Assembly: GCA_023443285.1 (NCBI GenBank)
Contig: JAEZVB010000086.1
Coordinates: 1 to 18,921, forward strand
Direction of reading: 5' to 3'
Origin: Bacillota bacterium
GTDB lineage: Bacteria > Bacillota > Negativicutes > Sporomusales > Sporomusaceae
DNA: 18,921 bases
Shown here: positions 7,290 to 14,647 of the stretch, piece after piece
How the letters are laid out: each line of letters begins with the position of its first letter
How positions within the stretch are numbered: the first letter of the stretch is position 1
Notes under the pieces: model-generated
The model's database searches: none
Told to the model about the DNA's origin: nothing
The model's input: only the letters and a program-made list of their open reading frames with translations
Translations under genes and position numbers: made by a program

Positions 7290-8401
7290 TTCTCTACCTC
7301 CATAAACGGTAAAATAACAGTTTCTTCGCCTTCGTAGATGAGTTCGCAGAATACTTTCAGGAATTCATCCAGGTGAATTTTGAAAACGCCGCCATGGGTC
7401 AAGTAACCGTAAGTTAGTCCGTCTTTGCCGGCAGGGACAAAATTGTTGGCCCAGGGATTCCAGAGAGTCAGATAATTGGTAATGGGATTAAAGTCCAGAA
7501 CTGCATAAGCATGTCCATAACCAAGGCCGGGAACAATTGGCATATCGTCGGTTATATTCATAACTCCGGTTTGTGCCAATTGCTTGTTTTGGGCAATAGT
7601 AATAAGCTTGTCGCGGATTAAATTTCGATTTTCCGGCTTTACTATATAACATAGTGCAGTTTTGCCTGTCCAGATATGCTGAATATAGGCCGCGAAACCG
7701 CGATCCGACGTATTTAAAGTTGGTTCTATTTTATCCTGAAAAGGACTATAAGGGGAGTATCTGTCACCAAACGCCTTTTGCAGCACGGTTACCCACAAGC
7801 CATCGCTGCCAGCATAGGTATTGTTAAAAACAATTTCGGCTTGGGTTGGCGGCGATACGTTTACGATGTGTTGGCTGGGAAAATGAACTTCATAGCCGTT
7901 TTCAACCGGCCGAATGGCTTGTTTAATCTCGTTGTCACGGTGCAAAGCCAGCCAGCCTAAGGCGGAAACGAGAAAACAGTTAGAAATTTTCCCTTGTGAG
8001 ACAGCGGAAAATGTAGGTTCGCCATTTGCATATAAATCGCTATTGTTTTGATATAAGTTGCAGAGATTATCCAGGCAGTCTTTTTGTAGTCGTACATTAC
8101 TTACCAATAAGTTATCGATGTCTTGTTTGGTTAATTTTTCTTTTGTGGGTTTGACATCTAAAAAGTATTGGGTTAGGCCTGCCAATACGGCTGCATCTTC
8201 GCCGCGGTATGCCGGGTTTGCCATGCAGTCGGCTAATTCCTGGAAGGTAATACTGCCATCGCCGCGTGACCATTGCTGCCAGTTGCGTTCGGTGACACTC
8301 AACAATAGTTTTTCCACTGAAGTTTTTTCAGTTTGTGCGATCCCCATGCCGGGGGTTAACAACAAGAATGTAACCAGTAGCCCTGTAATGAGACTTCGCA
8401 T
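7286..8401 (-). CDS. Secreted calpain-like (C2 family) cysteine protease
   Basis: Exported papain-fold protease of the calpain (C2) family, 371 aa from the chosen start. The frame extends up to 8461, but ATG at 8401 is preferred. It has an AAGAGG-type site upstream and begins a proper signal peptide (MRSLITGLLVTFLLLTPGMG, cleavage near IAQ). An N-terminal domain (about 25-125) contains the EF-hand-like RGDGSITFQEL at 46-56. The peptidase domain has QGKISNCFLVSALGW with nucleophile Cys142, GYGHAYAVL with His297, and TLWNPWANNF with Asn315, the full C/H/N set. It would act in the periplasm or outside. First gene of a three-gene minus-strand cassette, overlapping the next by 4 nt. Substrate unknown. 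Confidence 0.85.
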   Translation of the reverse strand: MRSLITGLLVTFLLLTPGMGIAQTEKTSVEKLLLSVTERNWQQWSRGDGSITFQELADCMANPAYRGEDAAVLAGLTQYFLDVKPTKEKLTKQDIDNLLVSNVRLQKDCLDNLCNLYQNNSDLYANGEPTFSAVSQGKISNCFLVSALGWLALHRDNEIKQAIRPVENGYEVHFPSQHIVNVSPPTQAEIVFNNTYAGSDGLWVTVLQKAFGDRYSPYSPFQDKIEPTLNTSDRGFAAYIQHIWTGKTALCYIVKPENRNLIRDKLITIAQNKQLAQTGVMNITDDMPIVPGLGYGHAYAVLDFNPITNYLTLWNPWANNFVPAGKDGLTYGYLTHGGVFKIHLDEFLKVFCELIYEGEETVILPFMEVEK

Positions 8402-8460
8402 ATAGTGGTATACCTCTTTCTCTTTAGTAAACTTTTTGTATTTATTTACCACAAAATGCA

Positions 8461-8501
8461 AAAATCCTGCAAGGTAGCAATATTTGAAGGATTTTATCCT
8501 T
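8461..8501. repeat. Nested inverted repeats in the divergent promoter region
   Basis: AAAATCCT (8461-8468) and AGGATTTT (8488-8495) form an 8-bp perfect inverted repeat with 19 bp between. AAGGAT (8487-8492) and ATCCTT (8496-8501) form a second one over a 3-bp spacer. They lie in the 155-bp gap between the divergent protease and RDD genes. Possible roles are a repressor operator for one or both directions or part of a dispersed repeat. No convincing sigma-A promoter was found for either gene here. Confidence 0.35.
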
Positions 8502-8556
8502 TTTCGAGGAATTTTTTAGTAGATACACATAATGGTTATGAATTAAGGGGGATTTT

Positions 8557-9162
8557 ATGGATATTCAATATTGTGCAAAATGCGGACAGCAAAATACTAT
8601 GGAGGCGGCGTTTTGTTCTAAATGTGGACAGGGTTTAACTGGTGCTCAGCAGGCGGCGGCCGTCGCTTCTGCTAACTTAGGTGTGCCGCAGGCAAATCCG
8701 GTACAGCCGCCTGTGCAGCCCGGGTACACGGCAGTAATGGAAATGGATTATCCTAAAGCCGGTTTTGGCAGCCGTTTTCTGGCCTATATCGTGGATTCCA
8801 TAATTGGTGGATTACCGCTTGTGCCAGGATTAGTGTTGCTTGGTATTGATGGTATGGAAACGCTGGGTGGCCTGTTACTGTTTATTACCGGCTGTTGGGG
8901 CTTCTTTTATGGCTTTTTTAAAGATGGTTTTACTGGTGGACAAAGTTTCGGCAAGAAAATGAATGGCCTGATGGTAGTAAGCTTAAGCACCAACGAGCCT
9001 TGCAGTAAGGGAAAATCAGCTCTGCGGGCGCTATCCTGGTGTATTCCGTACATAGGTGGATTAATTGAGATTGTTATGGTATTGGTGACAGATAAAGGTC
9101 GGCGGCTGGGCGACCGGTTTGCCGGTACCCAGGTAATCGAGGTAAATCAATACAAAGTGTAG
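8557..9162 (+). CDS. Zinc-ribbon plus RDD-domain membrane protein
   Basis: Protein of 201 aa. The N-terminal zinc ribbon has paired CxxC motifs (Cys6, Cys9, Cys20, Cys23). A low-complexity Ala/Gln/Pro linker (28-60) follows, then an RDD domain from about residue 66 with RFLAYIVDSIIGG (Arg73, Asp80) and helices at about 75-97, 102-122 and 160-178. GQSFGKKMNGLMV and RRLGDRFAGTQVI near the end are also typical of RDD proteins. RDD proteins are membrane proteins, some linked to ion or solute transport; the function here is unknown. AAGGGGG upstream sets the start. Its gene is divergent from the protease cassette and 44 nt before the AsmA-like gene, so those two may share a transcript. Confidence 0.85.
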   Translation: MDIQYCAKCGQQNTMEAAFCSKCGQGLTGAQQAAAVASANLGVPQANPVQPPVQPGYTAVMEMDYPKAGFGSRFLAYIVDSIIGGLPLVPGLVLLGIDGMETLGGLLLFITGCWGFFYGFFKDGFTGGQSFGKKMNGLMVVSLSTNEPCSKGKSALRALSWCIPYIGGLIEIVMVLVTDKGRRLGDRFAGTQVIEVNQYKV

Positions 9163-9206
9163 GGTAAGAGGGGAGCTTTAGTTTACAAACCACGGAGGTA
9201 AGGATA

Positions 9207-10829
9207 GTGAGTGAAGAACCGCAAATAGCAACAAAGCCCCAGACAAATTGGAGCAGGCAAAAAATTGCCCTGCTCATTTTGGCGGTAGTCTTCCTGGTGG
9301 GAACAAGTCTGTTCCAATTTGCTGCAGCCAAGGTACGGCAGGCGGCAGAACAATCCTTGCTGGTGCGGGTCAACGAAGCTGTAAATGGACAGGTCATAGT
9401 AGGCAGTATTGATTTGTCCATCGTAGGTTCTTTGGAGGCAAATGACGTTCAGTTGTTGGATACGGCCGGGAAGCTGCTGGCCAAAAGTAAACGCATTCAG
9501 ATTAACTATAACTGGAATGATTTGCTTAAAGGACAGCTGGGGCCGCAATTGGTGACCGGAGTGACCGTGGAAAACCCGGAAATTTGGATTACCTATAATC
9601 AGAATGGGTTGAACTGGGTCGGTGTCAGAAGGGCACAGAAAGTGGAAGAGCCGAGTTTTGTTGGATTAGTCGAGATTCAGGATGGCAAGGTTCATGTGGA
9701 AACCGCCTATTTTACCAAAACTGTGGAGCAATTAGCCGGTCGGATTAATTTCCGGCAGGACAACCAGCTTGAACTTTTAGGGGCTGGCAAAGTGGATCAG
9801 TCTGCCTTTAAGGTAGAAGGCCAGTGGGGGAAAACTGGGGGTTCAGCAATTGCTATGTCGGCTACTAACATAGACTTAGTTAAACTAGGCCTCACCGGGC
9901 AGGACGCTCCGATCCGCTTAACCGGTGGTATCCTTGAGGAGGTAACTGTCAAAATTGGGAAGGATGCGGCAGATGCCGTAGTTTTGCAAACCCTGGCAGG
10001 GCGCTTTTCTGGTGTTGGTACAACAGGCGCCCTCGAACTCAACCAAGCCAGCGCCCACTTTGAAAAGCAGGATGGGGCTTTTCAGTTTTTGGACGGACAG
10101 GCATTATATCAAGGACAGTCTGTTGCCGCAGTTGGCCGTGTGTTAACTGCAACGGACGGTGTTGGAACACTGGACTTTGCCGTTCAAATGCCGGCAGGCG
10201 ACCCGACAGTGCTGCTGCCTAGTCTGCGAACAGGTGGTTCACTGGCGGTGCAGGCAACTATTACCGGTTCAGTTCTTTCGCCAGTAATGGCTGGCAGTTT
10301 TTCTCTTGGCAGTATACAGTTTGGGGATATGACAGTCAGCGGCGTTAGCGGCGCTTTTTCCTATACGCAGCAAGTGTTGAAACTGCTGTCGTCGCAGGGT
10401 GCGACTATTGGCGGGACGGTTGCGGCCGGTGGTGATATATATCCGGATAGCGAGCAGTATTCACTGTCGATATCCGGTAGTGGCTTAGACAGCTCCCGAC
10501 TGACTGAAAAGGATGTCAAAGGTCCCTTGGCATTTGTAGGAACGGCAAATGGTGACGCTTCGGCGGCTGTGGTGCAAGGCAGTTTCTCCATTGATAATGG
10601 CACGGCGTATAGTATACCCTTTGAGACATTGAATGGCAGCTTCGTGAAACGCGGCTTAGCGTCGGCAGAAGTCAGTAATCTGGCTATTAAGACTGGGCTG
10701 GGAACTTTTTATCCTGAACAACTAAGCCAGAGTGTTATGCAAGAACTGCAGGCTCGCAAGCTGCCGGTAACACAGGATCAAGTAAAGGAAGCGCTTGCGG
10801 CCGCGCTGTTTAAGCAGCTTTTCCGGTAG
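9207..10829 (+). CDS. AsmA/TamB-like envelope protein
   Basis: Protein of 540 aa with one N-terminal signal anchor (about 18-42, ALLILAVVFLVGTSLFQF) and a long extracytoplasmic region of repeating beta-strand segments. Phrases such as VIVGSIDLSIVGSLEANDVQLLD and GPQLVTGVTVENPEIWITYN are typical of the AsmA/TamB/DUF748 superfamily. Its members bridge the periplasm and move phospholipid or help outer-membrane assembly. Later repeats (GSVLSPVMAGSFSLGSIQFG, then VQGSFSIDNGTAYSIPFETL) resemble TamB-type 'G-x-F-x-I' repeats. The protein is shorter than true TamB. Start GTG at 9207 with GGAGG (9194-9198). The family supports a diderm host. Superfamily likely; subfamily not assigned. Confidence 0.72.
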   Translation: MSEEPQIATKPQTNWSRQKIALLILAVVFLVGTSLFQFAAAKVRQAAEQSLLVRVNEAVNGQVIVGSIDLSIVGSLEANDVQLLDTAGKLLAKSKRIQINYNWNDLLKGQLGPQLVTGVTVENPEIWITYNQNGLNWVGVRRAQKVEEPSFVGLVEIQDGKVHVETAYFTKTVEQLAGRINFRQDNQLELLGAGKVDQSAFKVEGQWGKTGGSAIAMSATNIDLVKLGLTGQDAPIRLTGGILEEVTVKIGKDAADAVVLQTLAGRFSGVGTTGALELNQASAHFEKQDGAFQFLDGQALYQGQSVAAVGRVLTATDGVGTLDFAVQMPAGDPTVLLPSLRTGGSLAVQATITGSVLSPVMAGSFSLGSIQFGDMTVSGVSGAFSYTQQVLKLLSSQGATIGGTVAAGGDIYPDSEQYSLSISGSGLDSSRLTEKDVKGPLAFVGTANGDASAAVVQGSFSIDNGTAYSIPFETLNGSFVKRGLASAEVSNLAIKTGLGTFYPEQLSQSVMQELQARKLPVTQDQVKEALAAALFKQLFR

Positions 10830-10850
10830 TATTTTGGTAGCAGTCAGGGG

Positions 10851-10856
10851 TATAAT
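10851..10856 (+). promoter_or_regulatory. Possible -10 element upstream of the decarboxylase gene
   Basis: A perfect TATAAT sits 29 bp before the GTG start of the decarboxylase gene. The region 16-18 bp upstream has no recognisable -35, so the promoter is uncertain. No terminator was seen between this and the AsmA-like gene. Confidence 0.4.
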
Positions 10857-10885
10857 ATAGCAAGGAAAGTAAAGGCGGTGATCAC

Positions 10886-12355
10886 GTGCTTGATCAGACC
10901 CAAGTACCTTTATTGAAAGCTATGAATACATATATAGACGATGGAACAATTCCCTTCCATACACCCGGACATAAAATGGGAAAGGGGATACATCCCCTTT
11001 TCCATGAGGAGTTACGGCACAAAGGATTACAGCTTGATTTGGCCAATATGGCCGAGTTGGACGATTTACATGAGCCGCATGGACCGATAAAAGCGGCTCA
11101 GGATTTAGCCGCTGAACTATATGGGGCTGATTGTAGCTATTTTATGGTCAATGGAACAACTGGTGGCATTTATGCTATGATTCTTACTGTTGCCGGACCT
11201 GGTGACAAAATTATTGTGCCGCGTAATGCTCACCGCTCAATTATTGGCGGTATTATTTTGAGCGGCGCTATTCCGGTATTTATGAAGCCGGAGGTCGACG
11301 TCGAATTAGGGCTGACAATGGGAGTTACGCCACAGACCGTTTCCGCGGCACTAGAGCAGCACCCTGATGCCAAAGGGGTATTGATTATAAATCCCACGTA
11401 TTATGGGGTAGCTACCGATCTAAAGAAAATTGTGGACATTGTTCATGAGAAAAACATTCCTGTTGTTGTTGACGAAGCTCACGGCCCGCATTTGAAATTT
11501 TCACCCCGCTTACCTATACAGGCATTGGATGCCGGTGCTGATATTGTCGCCCAAAGCACTCACAAAATTATCGGTGCCATGACCCAATGCTCAATTGTTC
11601 ACTGCCGGCAGGGCCGCATCAGGGTACCACGGCTCAAAGCTATGTTGCAGTTGGTGCAGTCTACCAGTCCTAACTATATATTAATGGCATCACTCGATAT
11701 TGCTCGCATGCAGATGGCAACCGCAGGACACCAATTGATTGAACGGGCTATAGATTTGGCAAACAAAGCTAGAAAAGAAATTAATAACATCCCGGGATTA
11801 TATTGTTTTGGTGATGAAAAAGTAGGTAATCCGGGGGTTTTTAGTATAGATCCGACTAAGGTGACAGTTACCGTGAAAGGACTGGGACTGACTGGCGCGG
11901 AAGCTGAGCGGATTTTACGGCAAACCTACAAAATTCAGGTAGAGTTATCTGATGTTTATAACGTCTTATTCCTTATTACTTTAGGTGATAGTGAGGCTGA
12001 GGTGTCAGCACTCGTAGCGGCTTTAAAGGATATGGCTGCCACCCATAACGGTACTCGTGATTTTTCGGCAATCAGTGAGATAACCCGGGTGGGCAAGCAT
12101 CCGTTGCCGCCTGAGCAGGTTATTTCGCCGCGGGATGCATTATTTGGCAATACCTGCATGGTACCTTTTGATGATGCTGCCGGCATGATTTGCGCCGAAA
12201 TAGTTACCTTTTATCCGCCGGGTATTCCCATGCTCTGTCCAGGTGAGCGGGTTACGCAAGAGATTATTGATTATTGTCATACATTGCAGGATGCCGGGCT
12301 GCATATTTCCGGCCCGGAAGATTACTTGCTTAAGACACTAAAGGTTGTGGATTAA
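10886..12355 (+). CDS. yaaO: Orn/Lys/Arg decarboxylase family PLP enzyme (YaaO type)
   Basis: Fold-I, PLP-dependent amino acid decarboxylase (489 aa) that would make a polyamine or precursor (agmatine, cadaverine or putrescine) in the cytoplasm; substrate not decidable from sequence. The N terminus has the family phrase IPFHTPGHKMGKG. MVNGTTGGIYAM binds the cofactor phosphate, VVVDEAHGPH (Asp196) contacts the PLP ring nitrogen, and STHKI (Lys227) forms the Schiff base. The C-terminal domain has FYPPGIPMLCPGE. It lacks the long N-terminal wing domain of enterobacterial inducible enzymes. Start GTG at 10886 preceded by AAGGCGGTGA. It abuts tmk with no gap (TAA then ATG), as in the Bacillus yaaO-tmk order, which is the basis for the symbol. 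Confidence 0.9.
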   Translation: MLDQTQVPLLKAMNTYIDDGTIPFHTPGHKMGKGIHPLFHEELRHKGLQLDLANMAELDDLHEPHGPIKAAQDLAAELYGADCSYFMVNGTTGGIYAMILTVAGPGDKIIVPRNAHRSIIGGIILSGAIPVFMKPEVDVELGLTMGVTPQTVSAALEQHPDAKGVLIINPTYYGVATDLKKIVDIVHEKNIPVVVDEAHGPHLKFSPRLPIQALDAGADIVAQSTHKIIGAMTQCSIVHCRQGRIRVPRLKAMLQLVQSTSPNYILMASLDIARMQMATAGHQLIERAIDLANKARKEINNIPGLYCFGDEKVGNPGVFSIDPTKVTVTVKGLGLTGAEAERILRQTYKIQVELSDVYNVLFLITLGDSEAEVSALVAALKDMAATHNGTRDFSAISEITRVGKHPLPPEQVISPRDALFGNTCMVPFDDAAGMICAEIVTFYPPGIPMLCPGERVTQEIIDYCHTLQDAGLHISGPEDYLLKTLKVVD

Positions 12356-13033
12356 ATGCGTGGTAAATTAATAGTAATTGAAGGAACTGACGGCAGCGGT
12401 AAGGCCACCCAGTCCAAGGAGCTGCTAAGCCGGCTAAAGGGTGAGGGATTTAATGTGCGAAAGGTGGATTACCCTAACTATCAGAGTCAATCATCGGCTT
12501 TGGTGAAGATGTATTTGAGCGGTGAATTCGGCAATCGCCCGGAAGATGTCAATGCCTATGCCGCATCTGCCTTCTATGCGGTTGACCGGATTGCCTCTTA
12601 TAAAAGGGACTGGGAGGAGTTTTATCTACATGGCGGTCTCGTGATTGCCGACCGCTATACTACCTCTAATATGATCCATCAGGCTGCCAAAATTAAGGAT
12701 CAGGCGGAGAAAGAAGCCTATCTCAATTGGTTGTGGGACTTTGAGTTTACCAAATGTGGTCTGCCGATACCGGATAAGGTTATCTTTTTGGCGATGCCGC
12801 CTGTTGTCAGTCAAGAGCTTATGCGCGGACGGGAAAATAAGACTGGCACCAGCAAAGATATCCACGAACAAAGCAGTGATTATCAGGCTTACTGCTTTGA
12901 TAATGCATGCGCAATTGCCAATGCCTACCACTGGCATAAGGTAGATTGTGTCAGGCAGGAGAAGATTAAAACAATTGAGCAAATCCATAATGAAATCTAT
13001 CAAGTTATCGCTGAAATTGTGGGCAGAGTATAA
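12356..13033 (+). CDS. tmk: Thymidylate-kinase-like nucleotide kinase (divergent tmk)
   Basis: P-loop nucleoside monophosphate kinase (225 aa), by family and position a dTMP kinase (dTMP + ATP to dTDP + ADP). Motifs: P-loop EGTDGSGKATQ (Lys16), a VDYPNY segment, ADRYTTSNMIHQA in the place of the Tmk DR(F/Y) motif, and a lid-like MRGRENKTG. It differs from classic bacterial Tmk in two ways. The residue after the P-loop Lys is Ala17 instead of Ser/Thr, and the region after the DR motif lacks the usual SxAYQ. This resembles a variant family I recall from clostridia, so another deoxynucleotide could be the substrate. ATG directly follows the decarboxylase stop, indicating coupling. Kinase fold firm, exact substrate less so. 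Confidence 0.82.
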   Translation: MRGKLIVIEGTDGSGKATQSKELLSRLKGEGFNVRKVDYPNYQSQSSALVKMYLSGEFGNRPEDVNAYAASAFYAVDRIASYKRDWEEFYLHGGLVIADRYTTSNMIHQAAKIKDQAEKEAYLNWLWDFEFTKCGLPIPDKVIFLAMPPVVSQELMRGRENKTGTSKDIHEQSSDYQAYCFDNACAIANAYHWHKVDCVRQEKIKTIEQIHNEIYQVIAEIVGRV

Positions 13034-13051
13034 TAGAGACTCTGTCCATGC

Positions 13052-13086
13052 TTTTTGGTGCATTTATACCAAAAATTTGATTATTT
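13052..13086 (+). terminator. Weak hairpin terminator after tmk
   Basis: TTTTTGGT (13052-13059) pairs with ACCAAAAA (13068-13075) over an 8-nt loop. A T-rich run (TTTGATTATTTT) follows. The stem is mostly A-T, so termination would be weak. It ends directly before the -35 of the next operon. Confidence 0.4.
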
Positions 13087-13105
13087 TATGAAAACCATTT
13101 ATAAT
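13077..13105 (+). promoter_or_regulatory. Sigma-A-type promoter of the yaaR-holB-ricT operon
   Basis: TTGATT (13077-13082), 17-bp spacer, perfect TATAAT (13100-13105). The expected start near 13112 leaves about 55 nt of leader before yaaR. No open frame of useful length lies between tmk and yaaR, which fits a new transcription unit here. Confidence 0.75.
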
Positions 13106-13166
13106 TTAAAGGATAAATAAGAATTTGGACTGCCATGTATTTTGGAGGCAGGAGGGCTAAACTCAA

Positions 13167-13619
13167 ATGGGTATGAAAGTGAATAACTTTGGGGTAAGTA
13201 ATCAGCCGCTAGTGACTGAGCGTGACCTACCCGTCAAGTCCGAAAAGACGGGGGACTATTTTGCCGCCGATCTCCTAAAATCGCAGGAATCACAGTCAAC
13301 TGAACGCATGCAGATGCTGATGACTGAGATTGATGAAAGTGGACGCCGTTTATCACAGATGCCGACTTATAGTGAGCTTAAGTCCTACAGGGAGTTAATC
13401 CGTAAGTTTATTGGTGAGGCGGTTTCGCGGGCATATTCTTTAGAAGCTCGTGCCGGCTGGGATCGCCACGGCCGGCAGAAATTGTATACAACCATTAGAA
13501 AAGTGGATGAAAAACTGGCTGAGATGACTGAAGATGTGCGTATCGGTCAGGAACGACAGTTATCAATCATGTCTAAACATGACGCTGTGCGCGGCATGCT
13601 AGTGGATTTGTTTACCTGA
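13167..13619 (+). CDS. yaaR: YaaR family protein (DUF327)
   Basis: Protein of 150 aa of the DUF327/YaaR family, function not established. The N-terminal 45 residues are polar and likely disordered; the rest is helical, with RELIRKFIGEAVSRAYSLEA and LYTTIRKVDEKLAEM typical of the family. Length agrees with Bacillus YaaR. ATG 13167 is preferred, with AGGAGG at 13150-13155; a second ATG follows two codons later. Position directly before holB matches Bacillus. Its TGA overlaps the holB ATG by one base. Confidence 0.87.
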   Translation: MGMKVNNFGVSNQPLVTERDLPVKSEKTGDYFAADLLKSQESQSTERMQMLMTEIDESGRRLSQMPTYSELKSYRELIRKFIGEAVSRAYSLEARAGWDRHGRQKLYTTIRKVDEKLAEMTEDVRIGQERQLSIMSKHDAVRGMLVDLFT

Positions 13620-14647
13620 TGATTATGAACTGGGATGAAATACTAGGTCAACAAGCAGCGGTGGATATAGTTAGAGCTATGTTGTCGACCGGAAGAGTGC
13701 CTCATGCTTTATTGTTTATCGGTCCGGCCGGCGTTGGCAAAGCCCTAACAGCTAAACTGGCAGTTGCAGGCATTCTCTGCAACAGTAGCGGGGAAAAGCC
13801 GTGTGGGCATTGCCAATCTTGTTTGTTGTTTGCCCGGGGCGCCCATCCAGACTTTGTTCAGGTGAATACTGACGGAGCTACAATTAAAATTGATCAGATC
13901 CGCCCGCTTAAAAATTTTGCTGCGTTAACCCCAGGAATTGGCTTAGGTCGGGTGTGCCTTATTGAGGATGCCGAATTAATGACCGTCCAGGCTGCTAACA
14001 GCATACTTAAACTGCTGGAAGAGCCTCCTCCTGGTTTTGTTTTTATTCTTACGGCAGGAACCGGCAAGCCGCTCTTGCCGACAATTTTATCGCGTTGCCG
14101 TAAGGTTACTTTCTGTCTGCTGCCTCTAGCTGCGCTTGAACAAGCACTGGTACGCAAAGGCTATGAACCGGCGGCTGCCAAAGTGGCTGCCCGCTTAAGC
14201 GGTGGCAGGATGGGAAAAGCGATTGCTTTGTTGACTCCAGATGGTTTGACACACCGTGATATGGCGGTTGCGCTCCTTAACGATATAAAGCAGCAAGATA
14301 TGACGGCAGTTTGGAGCCAGACTACGAAATTGTCAGGTTTAGCCACTAAAGATATCGTAAGTATATTGGGATTTTTTTTATATTTATTGCGGGATTTGCT
14401 GATAGTTGCAGGCAGGTTTGGAGAACAACTTCTATATAACATTGATCTGGTGCGGGAACTTTCCGAGCTGGTACCTGATTGGCCTGAGAGACGGAGCATG
14501 GCTGCGATTGCTGCTGTTAAAAATACCATACGTGCTATCGAGGGTAATGCTAACAGTCGGTTAGCTCTTGAGGAGTTATTAATAAATTTGAAAGAATGGC
14601 AAGAAAAAGGAGAGCAATATGTTAACAGTAGTGGGTATCCGCTTTAA
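13619..14647 (+). CDS. holB: DNA polymerase III delta' subunit (clamp-loader)
   Basis: Delta' subunit of the replicative clamp loader (342 aa), part of the tau/delta/delta' complex that opens the sliding clamp. It has an AAA+ N-terminal fold: HALLFIGPAGVGKALTAK (P-loop 35-41), a four-Cys zinc module (Cys54, Cys62, Cys65, Cys68), IKIDQIRPL, IEDAELMTVQAANSILKLLE, and SRCRKV carrying the SRC arginine finger. The residue after the P-loop Lys is Ala, as expected of a delta' subunit that does not hydrolyse ATP. The C-terminal collar is less conserved. It overlaps yaaR by 1 nt and ricT by 29 nt. A second in-frame ATG lies two codons in. Confidence 0.93.
   Translation: MIMNWDEILGQQAAVDIVRAMLSTGRVPHALLFIGPAGVGKALTAKLAVAGILCNSSGEKPCGHCQSCLLFARGAHPDFVQVNTDGATIKIDQIRPLKNFAALTPGIGLGRVCLIEDAELMTVQAANSILKLLEEPPPGFVFILTAGTGKPLLPTILSRCRKVTFCLLPLAALEQALVRKGYEPAAAKVAARLSGGRMGKAIALLTPDGLTHRDMAVALLNDIKQQDMTAVWSQTTKLSGLATKDIVSILGFFLYLLRDLLIVAGRFGEQLLYNIDLVRELSELVPDWPERRSMAAIAAVKNTIRAIEGNANSRLALEELLINLKEWQEKGEQYVNSSGYPL

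Noticed and set aside
8405..8638. 77-codon plus-strand frame across the divergent region into the zinc-ribbon gene
   Set aside because: It starts without a good ribosome site, overlaps the zinc-ribbon/RDD gene in another frame, and has no recognisable domain; the RDD gene has a strong AAGGGGG and clear motifs.
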